Part shown: positions 4,628-8,984 of the stretch, one piece after another
How positions within the stretch are numbered: the stretch's first letter is position 1
How the letters are laid out: each line of letters opens with the position of its first letter
The notes under the pieces: generated by a model
What the model was told of the DNA's origin: nothing
The model's database searches: none
Seen by the model: the letters and a program-made list of their open reading frames with translations, nothing else
Translations under genes and position numbers: made by a program
Assembly (NCBI GenBank): GCA_018817905.1
Contig: JAHISS010000128.1
Coordinates: forward strand, 1-8,984
Direction: 5' to 3'
From: Nanobdellota archaeon
GTDB lineage: Archaea > Nanobdellota > Nanobdellia > Pacearchaeales > GW2011-AR1
Length of the DNA: 8,984 nucleotides

Positions 4628-5614
4628 TCACCCTTCCTTAGTAAAACTCCCAGCAACCAAAATCGGGAACAAAATCGTCGCGTCGCCGTAAACCTTCACA
4701 GTTTCTGCGTCCGGCAAAATCTTCCCCCACGAAATCGCCTCTTCCGGCAAAGCCCCCGCATCCGAAGCATCAAACTCCTGCGCATTGTTAATATAAACCG
4801 CATAATCCGCCCCGTTCCTAAACATGTTCGCGTTCAAAATCGCATGCTTCGCAACTCCGCTCCCAAGCAAAACCAGCCCAGACTTTTCCAAACCAATCGT
4901 CGAATCATTCAACTCTTTCGTGTCGTCAGCAACATCAATCTTGAAATCCTCCCGCTTCGTCTTGAAAAAATAAACATTATCCCCCAGCGCACCGTCGGTT
5001 ATCGCCGGACAATAAATCTTTATCTTATTCTTCCAAGCCCAATAACAAATACTTTTCTCGTCGTTTATCTTCTCGCCAAGTTTCCAAACCAACTCCGAAG
5101 CCCGAACAATCTTCCCGGTCTTCTCCTGCTCTTTCCAAAGCTCTTCCAAAATCGGCTGCACGAACTTTTCAAACTCAACATACCTATTGTTTGAAACAAA
5201 GATATTCCCAATTCTATTTATTCCCTTTTCCCTCAAGTCCTTTCCAGAAGCGCGAAAATCTCCAAGCACAAAATCCCCAAGACATTTAATAATATCTTCT
5301 TCAATCCCCCCAGCAGTTGTCACAACAACATTAACTTTCTTGTGCTTCACCAAATATCTAAAAATATCCCTCAGCCCGGAAGAAACCATACTCGAAGTAT
5401 AGCCCAAAAAAATAAACGCCTTCTCCGCCAACATCTTCCGAACAATCTCAATCGCCCTCGCCAACTGCGACGCCTGCGCTCCCGTCGAAGCAAAACTCCC
5501 AACAATCTCGTCATAATTAACTCCCTTATCAAAGTCGTATCCTTCTATCTTCGTTCCCGAAACTTCCTCGCTCTGTCGCAGCAAATTCTTCCGTGCCATA
5601 TCTATTTTATCCAT
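4628..5614 (-). CDS. dys: Deoxyhypusine synthase
   Basis: The enzyme moves the aminobutyl group of spermidine to a lysine of translation factor aIF5A using NAD, the first step of hypusine formation. The 328-residue product shows family landmarks in order: FLGYTSSMVSSGLRD and VVTTAGGIEEDIIKCLGD for NAD binding, then GVAKHAILNANMFRNGADYA, AQEFDASDAG, and EAISWGKI. Lys298 in EAISWGKI corresponds to the catalytic lysine that forms the enzyme intermediate, with the active-site Trp two residues before it. The human enzyme has two histidines in the KHH segment; only the first is kept here. I placed the start at the ATG at 5614, because a TATA box is centred 26-27 bp upstream. The longer reading from 5662 would translate the promoter and overlap the Fic gene. 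It lies directly downstream of Fic and upstream of the decarboxylase, all on the minus strand. Confidence 0.95.
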   Translation of the reverse strand: MDKIDMARKNLLRQSEEVSGTKIEGYDFDKGVNYDEIVGSFASTGAQASQLARAIEIVRKMLAEKAFIFLGYTSSMVSSGLRDIFRYLVKHKKVNVVVTTAGGIEEDIIKCLGDFVLGDFRASGKDLREKGINRIGNIFVSNNRYVEFEKFVQPILEELWKEQEKTGKIVRASELVWKLGEKINDEKSICYWAWKNKIKIYCPAITDGALGDNVYFFKTKREDFKIDVADDTKELNDSTIGLEKSGLVLLGSGVAKHAILNANMFRNGADYAVYINNAQEFDASDAGALPEEAISWGKILPDAETVKVYGDATILFPILVAGSFTKEG

Positions 5615-5636
5615 AGCTAAAAAGAAAACTAAGCAG

Positions 5637-5651
5637 TTATAAAACTTCCTA
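5637..5651 (-). promoter_or_regulatory. Promoter core (BRE and TATA box) of deoxyhypusine synthase gene
   Basis: The minus strand reads TAGGAAGTTTTATAA, with the TATA part centred 26-27 bp before the ATG at 5614. The same 15 bases lie at the same distance before the Fic gene. The first TAG is also the stop codon of the Fic gene, so the two features overlap. Confidence 0.7.
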
Positions 5652-6563
5652 CAAAAAACCAAAATCCCTCAAATTCTCTTCAAGACTATCAATCAAAAAA
5701 GGAAAAATCAAATCATAATTTTCACCATTTGCCTTCCTAACAGCTTCCAAATATTTTTGTCTTCTCTTATTGTAAACATTTATCCAGGGATACTTCTTTT
5801 TACTAAGCAAAAAATTCATAATCAGTCTTGAAACCCTGCCATTGCCGTCAACAAACGGATGTATAGTCACTAACTTCATAGAAACTAAAACAACCAGTTC
5901 AAACTGATGAAATCTTTTCTTATTTTTCTTATACCAATAAACAAGGTTCTTTACCATCTGCGGAACTTTTTCAGAAGAAGGAAATTTTACATCGCTCCCA
6001 AATATCTTAACTTGCGTTTCTCTATATCTACCAGCAAACCTCCCGCCAATATCTTTCAAAATTATTTTATGCAATTTTAAAATAAACAGCTCATTAAATT
6101 CCTCTTTGTAGTTTCTTAAAAATTTTAAAGCTTCAGCATGATTCCTTGCTTCATAAACTTCTCTCAAAGATTTACCCTCTGGAACAATTCCGTCGTTTAA
6201 TATCAACGAAGTTTCCTGCAAAGACAACGAACTTCCTTCAATAGCATTGCTGTTGTACGTCAGTTCTGTAAAAAAACTTTTTTGAAATTTTTCGTATTCT
6301 TCCTTCTTCATTCCGTTAATCTTCTTATTATAAATCTCTCTTAATCTTTCAATTTTCCTAACATCAGCCCCAGACAAATAATCATAATCAATCATTTCAA
6401 TAATTTCTTTTTCGAATTTTTTCTTTTCATCACGAACTTTATTTTTGCTTATTTCACCAAATCCTATAAACTTCGCTTTTTTCACCCATTTATTCCCTTT
6501 ACGAACATTATGAATAAGATAATTCTTCTTTCCGTTTTCCTTCCGGATCTCATGATAAACCAT
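5649..6563 (-). CDS. Fic family protein, class II (predicted protein AMP-transferase)
   Basis: Fic proteins usually transfer AMP from ATP to hydroxyl groups of target proteins. The 304-residue product has the complete motif HPFVDGNGRVSR with catalytic His235, acidic Asp239 and the phosphate-binding GNGR. An inhibitory helix motif S-x3-E-G (SNAIEG, residues 105-110, Glu109) precedes the Fic core, which places it in class II, where the helix is in the same chain and no separate antitoxin is needed. Residues 1-60 form a Lys-rich, probably strand-forming segment of unknown role; it might help target recognition. The ATG at 6563 has a TATA box 26-27 bp upstream, bracketed by a perfect inverted repeat. 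The stop overlaps the next promoter. Codon use is AT-rich compared with DHS, consistent with separate acquisition. The target protein is unknown. Confidence 0.92.
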   Translation of the reverse strand: MVYHEIRKENGKKNYLIHNVRKGNKWVKKAKFIGFGEISKNKVRDEKKKFEKEIIEMIDYDYLSGADVRKIERLREIYNKKINGMKKEEYEKFQKSFFTELTYNSNAIEGSSLSLQETSLILNDGIVPEGKSLREVYEARNHAEALKFLRNYKEEFNELFILKLHKIILKDIGGRFAGRYRETQVKIFGSDVKFPSSEKVPQMVKNLVYWYKKNKKRFHQFELVVLVSMKLVTIHPFVDGNGRVSRLIMNFLLSKKKYPWINVYNKRRQKYLEAVRKANGENYDLIFPFLIDSLEENLRDFGFL

Positions 6564-6573
6564 GACCTAACAG

Positions 6574-6611
6574 GTGGGCACATCTTTATAAAACTTCCTA
6601 TTTGTGCCCAC
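6574..6611 (-). promoter_or_regulatory. Putative operator: inverted repeat bracketing the Fic promoter
   Basis: GTGGGCACA at 6574-6582 and TGTGCCCAC at 6603-6611 form a perfect 9-bp inverted repeat. The 20-bp spacer holds the whole promoter core. One half-site lies between the TATA box and the predicted start of transcription, the other just upstream of the BRE; their centres are 29 bp apart, close to three helical turns. This geometry suits a dimeric or paired repressor that blocks TBP/TFB. The regulator is not identified. Confidence 0.6.
6586..6600 (-). promoter_or_regulatory. Promoter core (BRE and TATA box) of the Fic gene
   Basis: The minus strand reads TAGGAAGTTTTATAA, identical to the core before deoxyhypusine synthase, with the TATA part centred 26-27 bp before the ATG at 6563. 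A second TAGGAAGTTT without a TATA box lies just upstream, at 6615-6624, suggesting a small local duplication. Confidence 0.7.
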
Positions 6612-6683
6612 ATGAAACTTCCTAATGAGCGAACACATTCGGCGCTACCAGCCTCACAAATTATAGCTATTTCTTTAGATTAC

Positions 6684-8984
6684 TCACCAAGACACCAAAC
6701 CCTTAATATTCCCCGTTGCCGTAAACAACTCAAGGTCATCCAACACCGAATACTTCAAAGAGATATTTTCATTAAAACAGCCATATTCCAAGGGGCAGGA
6801 TATATCAAAAACACGAGACGAACCAGCTGGCATTCCTCTAGGGCCCATATAAGACCCGCACCCTTCAACAGTTAGGTTCCACACAGTCACTAACTCTTCC
6901 CCATAGTTTGTAATCTCCATACTAACTCCTGTTGACATTACTTGACTCCACTCACCAGAAAAAGGCGCACTCATATCAAATCCTTCAATACATGATGGAG
7001 ATGAACAAAAACAATCATACGACCCACTGCACTCACAAAATTCCTCTCCTGGATAATAACACTTATCTACCATTTCCAAAAACCTGCAAGTTCCCCAATC
7101 TCCTGCACGGCATTCATAAACAGCTTCTCCAAAAGATGGTTCACAACTCATCAAACCAAGCTCATCACATTCATTAATCAAAGAACAAGACAGACACTCG
7201 CTCTGCGTAGAACAATCTTCACTGCATTCTCTATAACCTTCTCCTCCTCCCGACGTCGTGCAAGCAACAGTTCCGTCACAAACTTCGCTTCCCGTCACAA
7301 CTCTATCCCCGCATATCCCAATACATTCATCTAAAACAATCCCTTGCGCATCTGTTTTAATCAATAGAACACCATCCACATCCCATTCCATTCCTCCCGC
7401 AACAACATAACCCCCATCTGTCGTTTGCTGAACAGAAACTCCAACAGCCGTATCATCCACTCCCAAATAATCTCTCTCCCAAACAACATTTCCATTGCTA
7501 TCTGTCTTAAACAACCAAACATTAACTCTATGATCGTCATCAACAACATATTCAGTTCCCCCTGTAACAACATAACCTCCATCTGTTGTTTGTTGAACAG
7601 AAACAGCATAATTCTCGCCATCGCCTCCATAACTTTTATTCCACTGCATCACCCCATTTTCATTTGTTTTAATTAAAGTATTCTCTACCTCATAACCAAA
7701 AGGCCCTGTATCAACAAGATAGTTTCCTAAAACAACATAACCTCCATCTGTTGTTTGCTGCACATCTGGTCGAATATCAATTTCTCCTCCGAAGTAAAAT
7801 TCATTATCCCAAACAACATTTCCTTCTGAATCTGTTTTAACCAGCCAAATCCCCTCATCATAATCAATCTCCCCTACGAGGATGTAACCCCCATCATCTG
7901 TTTGCCTGACAGTTTCAATCCCTTCTCGAACACCTTCTTCCCCATAAGTCCTTTCCCAAAGAATATTCCCATTAGAATCTGTTTTAATCAGCCAAAAATC
8001 ATAATCATAACTTGCATCTTTCTGCATCCCTCCCAAAACATACCCTCCATCATCCGCAGCTTCCACAGACTGAACATAAGTATCCAATTCCCCGCCATAA
8101 GTTTTTTCCCATAAAACCTCCCCTCTTTCATCTGTTTTGATTAAAACGGCATTAGGTTTCGCTTCAGGGTAAACCCTGCTCCTGTTCGTTACCGCAATCA
8201 CATAACCATTTGAAGTCTTATCAAAATCAGGCCATCCCCCCATATAAAAACCGTATTGCTCATCCCACAACTTTTCCCCCTTAAAGTTTGTTTTAATCAG
8301 CCAAATAAAATACTCATATGGATCATAATCATATCCACTTCCCAAAACAGCATACCCTCCATCCTCCGTCTGCAAAACATCGTATCCAAAAGAATGACCT
8401 TTACTAAACGATTTAATAAAATTGTCACTGCAATCATTAATACAACAATAAGTATCAGGCGGGTTGCATTCGCCATTTCCATAAGGATACCACTCTCCTC
8501 CAGGACAGCCGATTGCGCATTCCCCGCCGGCATCTGTGCAAGGCGTTTCGCTAAGACCTGGCGGCGCACAGCAAAACTCCATCTCATGATTCACACAATC
8601 AGAATGACCTCCAGGAAGATATCCATAAGCACAGCCACCCATATCACAATAACCTCCTAAATCGTCGCAAGACGCAACCCCGCAGCAAGAATCTTCTCCA
8701 ACTCCACCTTCAGAATTACAAGAAAAATCTCCGTCAGGAATTGGACTTAATCCAGAACAATCTGTCAAACAATCTCCGCCCAATGCAGAACACGATTCAA
8801 ACGGCGCAACGCAGCACCATGGCTCTGGAGCAGTTCCACCAGCCCCATAACCTGGACAAGAAAAATCCGCCTCGCCTAAATGCACAGTTCCATCAGAGCA
8901 GCCATCAATAGGATACGGCTCGCACGCTCCTCCCAATTCCCCGCAATCTAACGACTGCCCAACATCATAACAGCAATGCCACTC
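6684..8984 (-). CDS. Large Cys-rich seven-repeat beta-propeller surface protein (5' partial)
   Basis: The frame is open to the right edge, so the N-terminus and any signal peptide are outside; 766 residues are visible. Residues 4 to about 185 hold four full and one partial repeat of a six-cysteine unit, C-x6-C-x(3-8)-C-x(11-14)-C-x(6-14)-CC, with GG before the second Cys. Residues 188-556 contain seven blades built on the pattern DGGYVVxG...WLIKTDSNGNVVWE, enough for one closed beta-propeller. Next comes a second Cys-rich region (557-666), beginning CGDRVVTGSEVCDG like the repeats of other secreted proteins, and a C-terminal beta-rich domain with GLVSW at the end and no obvious anchor. The many cysteines point to an exported protein with disulphides. 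A role in cell contact or binding is inference; no enzyme motif is seen. The TGA stop is at 6684. Confidence 0.85.
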   Translation of the reverse strand, partial: EWHCCYDVGQSLDCGELGGACEPYPIDGCSDGTVHLGEADFSCPGYGAGGTAPEPWCCVAPFESCSALGGDCLTDCSGLSPIPDGDFSCNSEGGVGEDSCCGVASCDDLGGYCDMGGCAYGYLPGGHSDCVNHEMEFCCAPPGLSETPCTDAGGECAIGCPGGEWYPYGNGECNPPDTYCCINDCSDNFIKSFSKGHSFGYDVLQTEDGGYAVLGSGYDYDPYEYFIWLIKTNFKGEKLWDEQYGFYMGGWPDFDKTSNGYVIAVTNRSRVYPEAKPNAVLIKTDERGEVLWEKTYGGELDTYVQSVEAADDGGYVLGGMQKDASYDYDFWLIKTDSNGNILWERTYGEEGVREGIETVRQTDDGGYILVGEIDYDEGIWLVKTDSEGNVVWDNEFYFGGEIDIRPDVQQTTDGGYVVLGNYLVDTGPFGYEVENTLIKTNENGVMQWNKSYGGDGENYAVSVQQTTDGGYVVTGGTEYVVDDDHRVNVWLFKTDSNGNVVWERDYLGVDDTAVGVSVQQTTDGGYVVAGGMEWDVDGVLLIKTDAQGIVLDECIGICGDRVVTGSEVCDGTVACTTSGGGEGYRECSEDCSTQSECLSCSLINECDELGLMSCEPSFGEAVYECRAGDWGTCRFLEMVDKCYYPGEEFCECSGSYDCFCSSPSCIEGFDMSAPFSGEWSQVMSTGVSMEITNYGEELVTVWNLTVEGCGSYMGPRGMPAGSSRVFDISCPLEYGCFNENISLKYSVLDDLELFTATGNIKGLVSW
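7401..7769 (-). repeat. Three near-identical blade-coding DNA repeats, 165-bp period
   Basis: Stretches of about 39 bases beginning AACAACATAAC on the plus strand occur at 7401, 7566 and 7731, exactly 165 bp apart. They encode VQQTTDGGYVV at the start of blades 7, 6 and 5. The DNA-level similarity is higher than between the earlier blades, which points to recent duplication or gene conversion within the propeller. Confidence 0.75.

Noticed and set aside
4607..5194. 195-residue plus-strand reading frame opposite deoxyhypusine synthase
   Set aside because: It is antisense to a clearly recognised enzyme, is rich in Arg, Asn and Pro, and matches no family I know.
5615..5662. Longer start for deoxyhypusine synthase at 5662
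   Set aside because: The extra 16 residues would cover the TATA box and overlap the Fic stop; the ATG at 5614 fits promoter spacing and family length.
7401..7769. Regularly spaced repeats as a CRISPR array
   Set aside because: The 165-bp period is in frame with propeller blades and codes for a protein repeat; there are no short unique spacers.
8934..8936. TTG codon as the start of the propeller protein
   Set aside because: The frame stays open through 8984 and already contains the CC of a preceding cysteine repeat, so the gene continues beyond the window.

Overview
The window reads as the chromosome of a small-genome archaeon, most like the DPANN lineages (Pacearchaeota/Woesearchaeota type); that placement is inference. 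Supporting signs: a deoxyhypusine synthase, a tRNA gene with no encoded CCA end, and TATA boxes centred 24-27 bp upstream of the ATG of four minus-strand genes, the archaeal leaderless-promoter arrangement. All protein genes except one permease are on the minus strand.

Region 1 (1-2220) holds an AT-rich two-gene unit: a low-molecular-weight phosphatase-like protein, then a stand-alone phosphohistidine swivelling-domain protein lacking the usual ATP-grasp partner. A near-identical 16-bp direct repeat ending in CGCCCCC flanks the pair. On the right side lie a strong hairpin and a 19-bp copy of the 3' end of the adjacent tRNA gene. A weaker match to that side is found at the left window edge. 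This resembles tRNA-associated integration, but no integrase is visible.

Region 2 (2221-2348) is tRNA-Arg(TCG) with a degenerate tRNA 5'-half next to it and a trailer that could pair with the T arm.

Region 3 (2398-4627) has an amino-acid permease, a 165-bp foldback element with exact 5-bp flanking duplications and a G-quadruplex motif, a small pyruvoyl decarboxylase of the AdoMet decarboxylase family, and a second copy of the permease 3' end plus its downstream sequence, the trace of an old duplication.

Region 4 (4628-6563) has deoxyhypusine synthase and a class II Fic AMP-transferase. Their promoters share an identical 15-bp core, and the Fic promoter is bracketed by a perfect 9-bp inverted repeat that looks like an operator. 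The decarboxylase and deoxyhypusine synthase can be linked through polyamines: spermidine is the donor for hypusine on aIF5A.

Region 5 (6684-8984) is the 3' part of a large, probably surface-exposed protein with six-cysteine repeats, a seven-repeat beta-propeller and a Cys-rich tail. Its 5' end lies outside the window.
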